A stretch of DNA of 64,000 bases. Origin: DASUWK01 sp036378435. GTDB taxonomy: Bacteria > Chloroflexota > Dormibacteria > Dormibacterales > Dormibacteraceae. A model generated the notes under the pieces. It saw only the letters and a list, made by a program, of their open reading frames with translations. It made no database searches and was not told where the DNA came from. A program made the position numbers and the translations under genes. Shown piece by piece: positions 8,650 through 16,346 of the stretch. Position 1 is the first letter of the stretch. Every line of letters begins with the position of its first letter. Where the stretch lies: contig DASUWK010000031.1 in assembly GCA_036378435.1 (NCBI GenBank), forward strand, positions 1 through 64,000. The letters run 5' to 3'.

Positions 8650-11453
8650 CGTTCGCGCTCCCGATCGCGCTCACGCTCCAGTTCGCGCCCTTTGCTCGCC
8701 TCTCGGGAGACCACAGACGCCGCAATCGACAGCTGGCGCTCCTTAAGTCTCTGCTGCTTTGGCGTGAGCGCCAGGGGCTGGCGCTGATCCAGCGCCGCCC
8801 TCCCGGCCGTCGACAGGGTCAGCTGTGCCGACACAGCCGAAGTCACATCGGGTTCTCCCTCCAAAAGGGCCGAGCCGCTGTTCACCACGAGATCAAACCT
8901 CTCCGCTCCGCGCGACATCTGCACGGTGGCGCTCTCTCTGCCGCTCTGCCAATCCACCACGCCGATGGCGTGCCTGACGGTCATGCCTTGCCCGGGCTGC
9001 ACGTGGACTGCGTAGCCAGCCCGCAACCCGCACTCCCGCTCACCGCCGCCTTCCGCCTCGCGGAAGAAGCGCCCCGGCTCGACGACCACGCTGCGTGGCC
9101 GGCGCTCGTCGGTCAGCACCCGCACGCGCCCACGGCGGGCGTCCACCGCGACCACCCGGCCGCTGGTGCCGTTGACCACCCGCTCCCCACCCGGCTGCCG
9201 GTGGTGAGCGCGGAAGACGACGAGGTCGCCCTCATGGACGGCCATGCCTCGACCGGGTAAGTCCACGGCCTCTGGCCCCAGTTCCCCGCGTTCTCGCCGT
9301 GCCGCTTGGACCAGACGGTTGAGGCGATCAGTCTCACGGTTGGAGGAGGCGACGACGATCTTCACCTCCTCCGCTCCGAGGCCCCTCTCGCGCGACTGGC
9401 GCCAGAGCTCCACGGCCTGGTCTCGCGCCCCTGCCGCCGAGTCCCACCATTGCAGGGCGCCGTGACGCTCCAGGATCTTGAGCGCTCGTTCCGAGCGGCC
9501 CTCGCCCTGTTCGCGTACGGCTTCGGCCAGCCAGGGCTCGCGGTAGCGCACCATCGAAGTCAGCCGCGCGTGAGGAACGTTCGCCTGAGCCAGCGCGAAG
9601 AGCCCGCCGGCGCTGATCGAGCCCAGCTGCTTGTCGTCGCCGAGCTGCACCAGCTTGGCTCCCGCCTCGGCCCGCGCCCGCTCCAGCCGCGCCAGCAGGG
9701 CGGTGTCGACCATGGTCGCCTCGTCCAGCAGCAACACCGAGCGCCGGTCCAGCTTCAATTCCCCGCGGTCGACCTGACTCAACAGCATGTGCACGCTCAT
9801 GGAGAGGTCGACGCCCAGCGGCTCCAGCCGCCGGGCGATGGCGTTGGCGTGGGCGATCCCGATCACCTGGTGGTCGCCCAGTTGCCAGGCTCGGATCGCC
9901 ACTTCCGCCGCCACACCCTTGCCGGTGCCGGCGTCACCGGTTATGGCCACCACCGCGCCTGGCGAGGTCATCACTTCGATCGCACGTTGCTGGTCATCCG
10001 TCAGTTGGATGCCGCGGCGCGACTCGACCTCGCTGCGGGCCCTGGCCAGGGCAGCAGCGTCGACCACGCCGACCTCCAGCTTGCGACCGGCACGCCAGCC
10101 GTCGAGCACCTTGCTCTCGACCGCGATCTGGGCCGGCGTCGCGTAGCGCCCGTTCACCAGCTTCACCAGCCGGCCTTCCTCCAGAAGACCAGCCAGAACC
10201 TGCTCGGTGAGCGGCGCGACCTCTCGGGCCCGCAGGTCACCCTGGGCCAGGTGGGCGGCGGCGACGCCCAGCTCCTGCTCCCCGGCGCTGGCCAGGCGGA
10301 CCGCGGCGTCGAGCCGCTCACCGTCCTCGAGCAGACCGGCCTCCCGGATCAACTCCCGCCTCAGACGCTCCTTGGTGACCTCGCGGCCACCCGGCCGGTG
10401 CTCTGAGTGACGGAGCGCGTCGACGAACTCGGCCGAAACGCCGTCCCGCTCTCGCCAATGCCGGTGCAGGTCGGCGTGAAGTGGGATCTCCGCCTTGCTG
10501 CCCCGGGTAGTACGCCCGAGCGGCCGCTTCGCCACCGGGTCGAGCTGGAAACGCTCGATCTCCTTCAATCGGGTCGCGGCCGGCTCCCTGCCCGCCTGCC
10601 GGCACACCTCCAGGTAGTCGCGCCGCATCGAGGCCCGGACGACGGCGCCTGCCCTCTCCGCCGCCGCCTCGATGTCGCGGCGGCGCTTGCTGTTGCGCTC
10701 GATGAGCTCCGGTGAGTTGCCCTCCAGCTCCCAGCCGCCGCGTTCTGTGCTCCGAATCCCGAAGCCCAGCTCCCGCAGTCGGTAGGCGAACTCGCCCATG
10801 ACCAGGGCGTTGATGCGGGCGCGGTTGCGCATCACGTGGTAGTTGGTGATCGCCGACCAGCGCCCGTCGTCGCGCTGCCCGACCAGCACCAGGTGGTGGG
10901 CGTGGAGCTGGGGGTCGGGCTCGTGCTGGCCCTGGGCCAGGCGCGCGGTGTGATGCACGAACTGCGCCACCACGAGGCCGCCGGGCATCCCGACCTGGCG
11001 ACCATCCTCGTACCCCCGCAGCAGGGGCAGCTTCTGCAGCTCCTCGACCCCGACCGCGCAGGCTGCTCGGAAGGCGGCCTCGATCTGCTGTCTGACCTGC
11101 GGCGTGGCGTAGGCCCAGGCCAGGCTCGCCGACTTGGGCGGCGCCCAGTGCACGTCGTGGGCCACGATCGCGGTCCCCGTCCGCGCGGGCTGGCGGACCC
11201 GGGCGCCGGTAGCCGGGTTCCGGCCCTCCATCAGCGCCAGCAGCTGTTCCTCGCGGATTCGCGAACCTGGTGCCAGGCCCAGCTCGCGCAGCGCCCTCTC
11301 ATTGCCCAGCCAGGTGCCGGGCGGCTCTCCGCGCCGGCCCTCGCGGTCGAGGTAGTAGTCGCCGCGCTCCTGGCGCTCGCCGGCGAAGTAGCGGGCCGCG
11401 CCCGCCGCATCGCCGGCCTTGATGGCGTGGACGACTCCCTCCGACTGGGCCAT
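8646..11453 (-). CDS. MobF (TrwC/TraI-type) relaxase-helicase
   Basis: 935 residues. The N-terminal relaxase domain has Tyr22 and the Tyr33-Tyr34 pair, placed like the two catalytic tyrosines of TrwC, and a metal-binding three-His motif LHAHHLVL near residue 184. The helicase part has Walker A GDAGTGKG near 503 and Walker B LLLDEATMVD near 575, followed by helicase motifs such as QLGDDKQLGS. Such enzymes nick one strand at oriT, stay attached to the 5' end and unwind the DNA for transfer. The ATG is preceded by GAGGTG at good spacing. All key motifs are present, so the gene looks active. It is the first gene of a pair with the RHH protein and lies downstream of the XRE regulator. Confidence 0.93.
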   Translation of the reverse strand: MAQSEGVVHAIKAGDAAGAARYFAGERQERGDYYLDREGRRGEPPGTWLGNERALRELGLAPGSRIREEQLLALMEGRNPATGARVRQPARTGTAIVAHDVHWAPPKSASLAWAYATPQVRQQIEAAFRAACAVGVEELQKLPLLRGYEDGRQVGMPGGLVVAQFVHHTARLAQGQHEPDPQLHAHHLVLVGQRDDGRWSAITNYHVMRNRARINALVMGEFAYRLRELGFGIRSTERGGWELEGNSPELIERNSKRRRDIEAAAERAGAVVRASMRRDYLEVCRQAGREPAATRLKEIERFQLDPVAKRPLGRTTRGSKAEIPLHADLHRHWRERDGVSAEFVDALRHSEHRPGGREVTKERLRRELIREAGLLEDGERLDAAVRLASAGEQELGVAAAHLAQGDLRAREVAPLTEQVLAGLLEEGRLVKLVNGRYATPAQIAVESKVLDGWRAGRKLEVGVVDAAALARARSEVESRRGIQLTDDQQRAIEVMTSPGAVVAITGDAGTGKGVAAEVAIRAWQLGDHQVIGIAHANAIARRLEPLGVDLSMSVHMLLSQVDRGELKLDRRSVLLLDEATMVDTALLARLERARAEAGAKLVQLGDDKQLGSISAGGLFALAQANVPHARLTSMVRYREPWLAEAVREQGEGRSERALKILERHGALQWWDSAAGARDQAVELWRQSRERGLGAEEVKIVVASSNRETDRLNRLVQAARRERGELGPEAVDLPGRGMAVHEGDLVVFRAHHRQPGGERVVNGTSGRVVAVDARRGRVRVLTDERRPRSVVVEPGRFFREAEGGGERECGLRAGYAVHVQPGQGMTVRHAIGVVDWQSGRESATVQMSRGAERFDLVVNSGSALLEGEPDVTSAVSAQLTLSTAGRAALDQRQPLALTPKQQRLKERQLSIAASVVSREASKGRELERERDRERER

Positions 11454-11541
11454 CAGCCCACCTCTTCCTGCTTCAGCAGGAATGATGTGTGCCCGTAAGG
11501 CAAGACCTCTGTAGCGAGGTTTGATGCAGACCCCGGAGGTA
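11454..11541. other. Candidate oriT region upstream of the relaxase
   Basis: The 88 bases between relaxase and XRE gene contain two hairpin-forming repeats: TCCTGC-TTCA-GCAGGA (11467-11482) and ACCTC-TGTAGC-GAGGT (11504-11519). Origins of transfer of MobF systems commonly lie beside the relaxase gene and carry inverted repeats next to the nick. No known nic consensus was recognised, and the hairpins could instead end the XRE transcript. Confidence 0.3.
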
Positions 11542-11769
11542 TCACTCGCCCTCCCTGGCCGCCGTCACCAGGTCCTCCAGCTCCGGCAGCGGCTGCTGCC
11601 CGGAGAGGGCGCGGGCCAACTGCAGCAGCGTCCGCCGCCGCACGCCGTGCCCGGCCAGCGCCCGCGACACCGTGGCTTCGCTGATCCCCGCCCTGCGCGC
11701 CAGTTGGCGCTGGTCCCAGCCCCTGATCGCCGCCTGCAGCCGCAGCTGCTCCGAGCGCAGCCGAATCAC
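11542..11769 (-). CDS. XRE-family HTH regulator (75 aa)
   Basis: A small single-domain DNA-binding protein. QLARRAGISEATVSRALAGH forms a clear helix-turn-helix around residues 22-41, followed by a helical tail. The GTG start overlaps the stop of a 9-codon upstream frame (GTGA), which suggests coupled translation. It reads toward the relaxase and away from the divergent HTH gene, the usual arrangement of a repressor controlling an element's transfer and excision genes. Its targets are inferred only from position; an inverted repeat in the divergent region is a candidate operator. Confidence 0.78.
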   Translation of the reverse strand: MIRLRSEQLRLQAAIRGWDQRQLARRAGISEATVSRALAGHGVRRRTLLQLARALSGQQPLPELEDLVTAAREGE

Positions 11770-11795
11770 CCTCGACCCTCGTGGGTCTCCTTCAT
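11766..11795 (-). CDS. Possible 9-aa leader peptide coupled to the XRE gene
   Basis: An ATG frame encodes MKETHEGRG. It is preceded by GGGAGGTG with a 5-base spacer (11801-11808), a better ribosome site than anything directly before the XRE gene, and its TGA overlaps the XRE GTG. The peptide may have no function of its own and serve to deliver ribosomes to the regulator start. Nothing else supports it. Confidence 0.4.
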   Translation of the reverse strand: MKETHEGRG

Positions 11796-11812
11796 GGACA
11801 CACCTCCCGCCG

Positions 11813-11843
11813 AGTAGTAGGAGCGCGTCACCCCTCCACTACT
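11813..11843. promoter_or_regulatory. Inverted repeat, candidate operator between divergent regulators
   Basis: AGTAGTAGGAG and CTCCACTACT form an imperfect inverted repeat with a 10-base spacer between the XRE gene and the divergent HTH gene. A TACTAT -10-like box (11844-11849) follows on the + strand. This suits an autoregulatory site for the XRE protein. Confidence 0.4.
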
Positions 11844-11858
11844 TACTATCTGTCGATC

Positions 11859-12674
11859 TTGAGGTCCGCCCAGCTTGAATCTGGCGCACAAAGGCGCAAG
11901 CGGAAGGTCGATCTCTCGGGCTACGTGAAACTCAGCGAGGCAGCCGCGCAGCTGGGCTGTCACATCGAAACGCTGCGCCTGCGCGTGCGCCGCGGCGAGC
12001 TGCCGGCTCGGCGCGGCCCCCACGGCACCTACTACATCGCCAACAGCGTCTTGGTCGGCCTTGCGCCGCCGCTAAGGCCTGGCCGTCGAGAGCTCGACCT
12101 CGACCTCCTGGAGTGGACCTGGGACGGGCTCGCGCAGCGCGCGGAGGATCTCGGCGCCGGCGATCACGAGCTGGAGCTGATCGACCGCATCCGCTGGCAA
12201 CCAGAACTCTCGCCCGAGCTGCATCGGCTTCTCACCGTCCAGCGCCTGCGCCTGGCCGGCGTGAGCTCAGGTCAGATTGCTGGCCTCGTCGGCGTCAGCG
12301 ACCGCCAGGTCCGGCGACTGAGCCGCAGGCGCCTGGTCGATGCCCTTGAGGACGCCGGCGAGCGCCTGCGGCGACGGGCTCAGGTGGCCGAGCTCACCCG
12401 CGCCCGACGCCTCGTGCGCGAGCTCGAGCGGCGCCTCGAGGAGGCCGGACTCGCCTCCCATCGCCGCCGCCGGCGACGGGGCGACTGGGGCACCCCACCG
12501 GGCGGCCGGGTGCGCGCCTTCCGGGTCTGGAAGATCGATGCCGAGATGGCGCGCCACCTGCGCGCGGTTGGCGTCAGCGATGAGCAGATGGAGGCGATCA
12601 GGCTGGTGGGGATCGGCGCCGACGAGGTAAACGCGTTACTGCTTGCCGGGCTTCGGCAAGGTCCCGGCGACTAA
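11859..12674 (+). CDS. Element-encoded HTH protein (excisionase/MerR-like N-terminus)
   Basis: About 271 residues. The region GYVKLSEAAAQLGCHIETLR, followed by a basic strand-turn (PHGTYYI), looks like the winged HTH of excisionases and MerR-type proteins. A second HTH-like stretch, GVSSGQIAGLVGVSDRQVRR, lies mid-protein, followed by an Arg-rich helical region and a short C-terminal helical domain. I do not recognise the full protein; directing excision, replication or transfer control are all possible. The start is uncertain: TTG 11859 lies 9 bases after a TACTAT box, GTG 11925 lies just before the first conserved helix, and GTG 11781 would cross the divergent control region. It is divergent from the XRE gene and converges on the integrase. 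Confidence 0.7.
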   Translation: MRSAQLESGAQRRKRKVDLSGYVKLSEAAAQLGCHIETLRLRVRRGELPARRGPHGTYYIANSVLVGLAPPLRPGRRELDLDLLEWTWDGLAQRAEDLGAGDHELELIDRIRWQPELSPELHRLLTVQRLRLAGVSSGQIAGLVGVSDRQVRRLSRRRLVDALEDAGERLRRRAQVAELTRARRLVRELERRLEEAGLASHRRRRRRGDWGTPPGGRVRAFRVWKIDAEMARHLRAVGVSDEQMEAIRLVGIGADEVNALLLAGLRQGPGD

Positions 12675-12677
12675 AGC

Positions 12678-13601
12678 CTAGTTCTGCTCCTCCGCCGCGA
12701 GGGACTTGACCATTGCATCGTAAGCGTCAGTCGGGCTCAGGTGGCTGTAGACCTTGTCGATCATCGTGATCGTCTTGTGACCCACCATCCCCTTGAGGAT
12801 CATCGGCGTTGTGCCTCGCCGCAGCTGCCAGGTGATGAAGCTGTGGCGGAACAGGTGTGGGTGAACGCGCCTTCCCACTTCCGCTGCCTCTCCTAGCTCA
12901 CGGATGATCTGCTGAACTCCCGATTCCGTCAGCGGTGCTAGGTCACTGCCCGGCCGGCGCCGCCGCGTGAGGAACATGCGATCCGTCGCCACACGCTTCG
13001 GTCGGGTTTCCTGGATATAGCGCCGGAGCCGGCGGTATAGATGCGGGATCGGGACCTTGCGTTCAAGGGTCTTGCCTCGAACCTTGAGGTACTGGTGCTC
13101 GCTCTGCTCTTCTAGGTCGGATACCCGGAGTGCGACTAACTCCCCCACCCTGATGCCGGTGTCCGCCAGCAGCCGAACGATCAGCTTGTCGCGCTCCAGC
13201 TCCGCCGCGTTCTCGATGCGTTGAATCTCTTCCCGCGACAAGGTATCCAGCAGCGGGCGATCATCCCGCAGGAGCTTGGTCGGCCTCAGGCCATCCATCT
13301 GATGCTCGCTGCGCGCCCAGTTCAGAGCGACGTTGACTGAGCGCAGGTAGCTGTTGATGGTGGGCCGGCTCAAGGGCTTGCCGCTCTTGGCGCCGTCGGT
13401 GAGTAGCTGGTCGGTGAACCGGTCGAGCGCCTGCCTATCAAGTTGCGAAAGCTCCCCGATCCCAACGCGGTGGCAGTACGGCAGAAATACCTGCTCCAGC
13501 GGATACCGGTATTCCCGGACGGTCTTCCGTGACAGGTCGCCTCGTCGAACCTGGGCCTCCTTCGCCTCCAAAAACAGCGCCACCAGATCCTCTACGCGCA
13601 C
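12678..13601 (-). CDS. Tyrosine recombinase/integrase
   Basis: 307 residues, full length for a XerC/D-like or phage-type integrase. An N-terminal SAM-like core-binding domain (about 1-100) precedes the catalytic domain. Catalytic residues seen are Arg in TGIRVGEL (about 147), HLFRHSF (His and Arg, about 252), the late His in VGHKT and the nucleophile Tyr in VYSHL (about 284). It catalyses site-specific strand exchange between the element and its chromosomal site. The GTG start lies 9 bases after TAGTCT on the same strand, suggesting a leaderless transcript. Its 5' end faces the tRNA 3' end, as in many tRNA-integrated elements. Confidence 0.92.
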   Translation of the reverse strand: MRVEDLVALFLEAKEAQVRRGDLSRKTVREYRYPLEQVFLPYCHRVGIGELSQLDRQALDRFTDQLLTDGAKSGKPLSRPTINSYLRSVNVALNWARSEHQMDGLRPTKLLRDDRPLLDTLSREEIQRIENAAELERDKLIVRLLADTGIRVGELVALRVSDLEEQSEHQYLKVRGKTLERKVPIPHLYRRLRRYIQETRPKRVATDRMFLTRRRRPGSDLAPLTESGVQQIIRELGEAAEVGRRVHPHLFRHSFITWQLRRGTTPMILKGMVGHKTITMIDKVYSHLSPTDAYDAMVKSLAAEEQN

Positions 13602-13683
13602 AGTGGAGGCAGACTAGCACCAAATCGCCTCCGTTGGAGCGTTAGATAGTCTGCCGCGCAAGCCTGGTTTAGAGCGGCCGAAT

Positions 13684-13713
13684 TTCGTATCCAGCTGGGG
13701 TTTTGAATACGAA
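13684..13713. repeat. Inverted repeat between integrase and tRNA
   Basis: TTCGTAT and ATACGAA (7 of 7) are separated by 16 bases, just outside the tRNA 3' end. By position this could be an integrase arm or core binding site, or a hairpin ending the tRNA transcript. It has no U-tract on the tRNA strand. Confidence 0.35.
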
Positions 13714-13725
13714 CAGGTGTTGATG

Positions 13726-13800
13726 TGGGCCCGGCTGGCTTCGAACCAGCGACCAGCCGATTATGAGTCGGCCGCTCTGACCAGGCTGAGCTACGGGCCC
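13726..13800 (-). tRNA. tRNA with CAU anticodon (elongator Met or Ile2)
   Basis: Read on the minus strand, 75 nt fold as a cloverleaf: acceptor stem GGGCCCG/CGGGCCC, D-arm with AGCTCAG, anticodon loop CTCATAA (anticodon CAT at 13763-13765), T-arm CTGGTTCGAAGCCAG and discriminator A. CCA is not encoded. The paired first position and the absence of the three G-C pairs in the anticodon stem argue against the initiator. Elongator Met and lysidine-modified Ile2 cannot be told apart here. It is the probable attB of the adjacent integrase. Confidence 0.93.
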
Positions 13801-13824
13801 GGAACCTGAGACGATACTCGACCG

Positions 13825-14481
13825 ATGCGCGAGGTGGCGCCGGGGGTGTGGCAGCTCACCACCGCCGTTCCCAACCTGATCAACTGCTACCTGGCCGGCG
13901 ACGTTCTGATCGACGCGGGTTCGCGGCGGATGGCGGGCGGCATGCTGCGGCAGCTGCGCGGCAGAACCGTGCGCGAGGTGGCCCTGACCCACACCCATCC
14001 CGACCACCAGGGCGGCGCCCACGAGATCTGCTCAACGCTGGGCGTGCCTCTGGCCTGCCCCGCCGGTGAGGTCGGGCGCATGGAGGGCCGCGAGGTACTG
14101 CCTGCCGCGAGCTGGTACGCGAAGCTGGTGAAGGCCACCTTCGCCGGACCCCCGCACCCGGTCGGCCGGCCTCTCGCCGAGGGCGACATGGCCGGCGGCT
14201 TCGCGGTCTACTCGACACCGGGCCACAGCGCCGACCACGTCGTGTTCTTTCGCGAGAGCGATGGGGTGGCGATCGTCGGTGACGCCGTCGACGGCCTGAA
14301 CATCCTGACCGGCCTCCCGGGCCTCAACCGGCCGCCCGACCTGGTGAACGAGGTGCCATCGCTCGTGAACGACGCCATCCGCAAGGTCGCCGAGCTGCGG
14401 CCACGCGTCGTGTGCTTCGGCCACGGTCCGGTGCTCACCCGGCCGGAGCGCTTTCAGGCCTTCGCGGCTCTCCTGCCCTAG
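13825..14481 (+). CDS. Metallo-beta-lactamase-fold hydrolase
   Basis: 218 residues. The metal-binding signature THTHPDHQGG (HxHxDH, about residues 55-64) is complete. Later ligands are in TPGHSADH (about 132) and the Asp of AIVGDAVDG (about 151), with a final His in CFGHGP (about 196). This is the glyoxalase II-like branch, which hydrolyses thioesters, lactones or similar substrates; the substrate is unknown. The ATG lies 6 bases after GATACT, so a leaderless start is likely. The stop overlaps that of the convergent LigB-like gene by 4 bases. Confidence 0.85.
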   Translation: MREVAPGVWQLTTAVPNLINCYLAGDVLIDAGSRRMAGGMLRQLRGRTVREVALTHTHPDHQGGAHEICSTLGVPLACPAGEVGRMEGREVLPAASWYAKLVKATFAGPPHPVGRPLAEGDMAGGFAVYSTPGHSADHVVFFRESDGVAIVGDAVDGLNILTGLPGLNRPPDLVNEVPSLVNDAIRKVAELRPRVVCFGHGPVLTRPERFQAFAALLP

Positions 14482-15320
14482 GCGGGCTGAAACGCGGCGC
14501 AGAGCATGCCGAAGTAGGTGGGCGCCTCGTATGAGATCAGGTCCGCCCGCCAGGCCCCGCCGGCCTCGGCGAGCGAGCCGTGCAGCATGAGCATCTGCCA
14601 CCATGAGTCGGCTTTGGCGGCGGCCACGAAAGCGGGGTCGAGGCTCAGTAGCCGGTCGAGCCGGCCGGCGCTGACGATGTCGACCACCTGCTGGTCGAAG
14701 GGGGCAGAGTCGGCGGAGTAGCCGTAAGGCCCGTCGGCCCGATGGCCGTGGCCGTGGTCCGCCGACGCGATCACCGCCACCCGGCGATCCAAGCGACCGA
14801 CGGCCCGCGTCACCGCCGCCCCCGCCAGGACGTGCTGCTGCGCGGTGAGCTCGCGCGCCGGCGCGATCACGACCACCGGCGGCTGCGGCTCGGCGCGGCC
14901 GCCCAGGTACCAGAGCGGGATCAGCGTCGCCCAATCCATCGGCATCACCGCCTGGACGAGGTCGTTCCCCCCGTAGCTGACCGCCGCCGCGGGTAAGCCG
15001 GCCTCGCGCAGCTCCTCCCGCACCGCGGTGGCCAGCTCTGAGTCGCAGGCCACCGATAGCCTGACGTGGCCCAAGCCCTCTTCCCAGCTGGCTAGCGAGC
15101 CCTCCATGCGGGCGGCGGAGATGACCGCCAACGTGCCCTCGACATGAACGTTGTGGGGCGTGTAGAGCACGACCGCTTCGGGACGGGCGTCGTCGAAGCG
15201 CCTGCCGAGCTCGCGCATGCCCCGCTGCGTCGCCGCCGCCAGGTGCTGCTCGTCGGGCTCGCAGGCTTCGGGGATCGCGAGGCTGCCGTGCGGCGCGATC
15301 GCTCCAAAGACGACCGGCAC
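14478..15320 (-). CDS. LigB-family (class III extradiol dioxygenase-like) protein
   Basis: 280 residues. Features of the LigB/MEMO fold are IAPHGSL (His11) and YTPHNVHVEG (His about 55), plausible iron ligands, and SADHGHGHRADGPYGYS around residue 195, matching the catalytic His region of protocatechuate 4,5-dioxygenase-type enzymes. Such enzymes open catechol-type rings with O2, but related proteins have other roles. It follows the UroD-like gene by 4 bases and is probably co-transcribed with it, which hints at joint action on a methylated aromatic or other C1-bearing substrate. That link is inference; substrate unknown. Confidence 0.75.
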   Translation of the reverse strand: MPVVFGAIAPHGSLAIPEACEPDEQHLAAATQRGMRELGRRFDDARPEAVVLYTPHNVHVEGTLAVISAARMEGSLASWEEGLGHVRLSVACDSELATAVREELREAGLPAAAVSYGGNDLVQAVMPMDWATLIPLWYLGGRAEPQPPVVVIAPARELTAQQHVLAGAAVTRAVGRLDRRVAVIASADHGHGHRADGPYGYSADSAPFDQQVVDIVSAGRLDRLLSLDPAFVAAAKADSWWQMLMLHGSLAEAGGAWRADLISYEAPTYFGMLCAAFQPA

Positions 15321-15324
15321 GGCT

Positions 15325-16320
15325 CTAAGCCGCGGCCATCATCGCTTTGAGGTTGGACTCCGACGCGCGCGGCGGCACGGAGCAGCCCGGCGCCAGCAGC
15401 AGGCCGCGACCGCCGTCGGTCTCCTCGATCGCCGCCCGGGCCTCGTTCTTGATGGCCGAAGGCGGTCCGCCGACAAGGGTCGTGCGCTGCCGAAGGCCGC
15501 CCATCACGGCCTTGCGGTAGCGCTCGCGGATCTCGCGCAGGCCCGGATTGCCGCGGTTCGAGATCGACCAGCTGATGACCTGCACCGGCAGGTCCGCCGC
15601 GATCGCATGGTGAATGCGCCCGCCGCAGAGGTGGAGGACGTTGAACCACGCCCGCTCGGGAAGAGCCTCCAGGACCTGGAGGTCATACGGCAGCACGTCG
15701 CGGCGGTAGACCTCCTCTGTCATCCGGTCGGCGGAGGCGTAGCCGGAGATCGCGAAGAAGACGCCCGCGGCGCCGGCGCTCACCGAGCGGGCGGCGAAGA
15801 CGGTCATCACGTCGGCGATGACGCCCAGCGCGGGGCGGATCAGCTCCGGCGACTTCTTCAGTTCGCGGACGACCCTGTCCGGCTCCTTGCCGGCGATGTA
15901 GGCGGCCACGGTGAGCGGTGAGAAAACCGTTTGGATGACGGGCACGTCCGGGCCGAGCTCCTCGCACACGCGTCCGATCGAGTCGACCTGCTCCGCCAGC
16001 GGGGCCGCATCGGCGTCACCGTGAAGGCCTGCCCACGCGTTGGCGCCCTTCCCGACGCCAGGGGCGACCAGCTTGGGCCCGTGCAGTCGGTGGGCGGCCT
16101 GCTTCCACTGCGCCCCGAACGCCTCGGAGAAGCAGGTCGCGCGAGGCTGGAATTTCACGAAGTCCCAGCCGAGCGTCCGGGCTCGCTTGACGGTGACGTC
16201 CGCCAGCCTCTGCGGATCCCACTCCGCATCGTAGGTATGCCCCCAGGCACCGGCCGGCGGGTGGTCCGCCACGTCGAGCCGCAGCGCGGCTTCGACCCGC
16301 TCTCGCGAGGTGACTGCCAC
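15325..16320 (-). CDS. Uroporphyrinogen decarboxylase-like / corrinoid methyltransferase-like protein
   Basis: 331 residues with the start used here. The TIM-barrel UroD family includes true HemE and zinc-dependent methyltransferases (MtaA, MtbA, CmuA type). The motif NVLHLCGGR (about residue 225) has the His-x-Cys zinc ligands of the methyltransferase branch, and HemE hallmarks at the N-terminus are not evident, so heme synthesis is unlikely. GTG 16320 (MAVTSRERVEAAL) is preferred over GTG 16344 because TACGAT lies 7 bases before it and family members usually begin SxRERV. It is first gene of an operon with the LigB-like protein and divergent from the glycolate oxidase operon. Demethylation of an aromatic methyl ether is possible. 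Confidence 0.78.
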   Translation of the reverse strand: MAVTSRERVEAALRLDVADHPPAGAWGHTYDAEWDPQRLADVTVKRARTLGWDFVKFQPRATCFSEAFGAQWKQAAHRLHGPKLVAPGVGKGANAWAGLHGDADAAPLAEQVDSIGRVCEELGPDVPVIQTVFSPLTVAAYIAGKEPDRVVRELKKSPELIRPALGVIADVMTVFAARSVSAGAAGVFFAISGYASADRMTEEVYRRDVLPYDLQVLEALPERAWFNVLHLCGGRIHHAIAADLPVQVISWSISNRGNPGLREIRERYRKAVMGGLRQRTTLVGGPPSAIKNEARAAIEETDGGRGLLLAPGCSVPPRASESNLKAMMAAA

Positions 16321-16327
16321 GTTCGCG

Positions 16328-16337
16328 ATCGTATCCT
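16328..16337. promoter_or_regulatory. Overlapping divergent -10 boxes
   Basis: ATCGTATCCT reads TATCCT on the + strand (16332-16337, 9 bases before ATG 16347) and TACGAT on the minus strand (16333-16328, 7 bases before GTG 16320). The two -10 boxes share a TA step, so one opened region could serve both divergent transcripts. No clear -35 is seen. Confidence 0.5.
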
Positions 16338-16346
16338 CATCCACCC

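Larger units (their letters stand above)
1..13733. mobile_element. Right end of an integrated mobilizable/conjugative element
   Basis: The segment carries a tyrosine integrase, a MobF relaxase, a ribbon-helix-helix accessory gene and an XRE regulator. Its right limit is placed at the 3' end of the CAU tRNA gene, the usual target of tyrosine integrases, and the integrase start faces that end about 125 bases away. To the right the genes are ordinary metabolic ones. No type IV secretion genes, coupling protein or second copy of the tRNA 3' end are seen, so the element must continue beyond the left edge. Whether the RHS gene is cargo or host is not resolved. Confidence 0.6.

Noticed and set aside
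1..13733. Second attachment site within the window
   Set aside because: No other copy of the tRNA 3' end was found; the far end must lie beyond the left edge.
13726..13800. Initiator tRNA-fMet
   Set aside because: The first acceptor pair is G-C and the anticodon stem lacks the three G-C pairs of initiators.
15325..16320. HemE (heme biosynthesis)
   Set aside because: The HLCGG zinc motif belongs to methyltransferase-type relatives and no heme genes are nearby.
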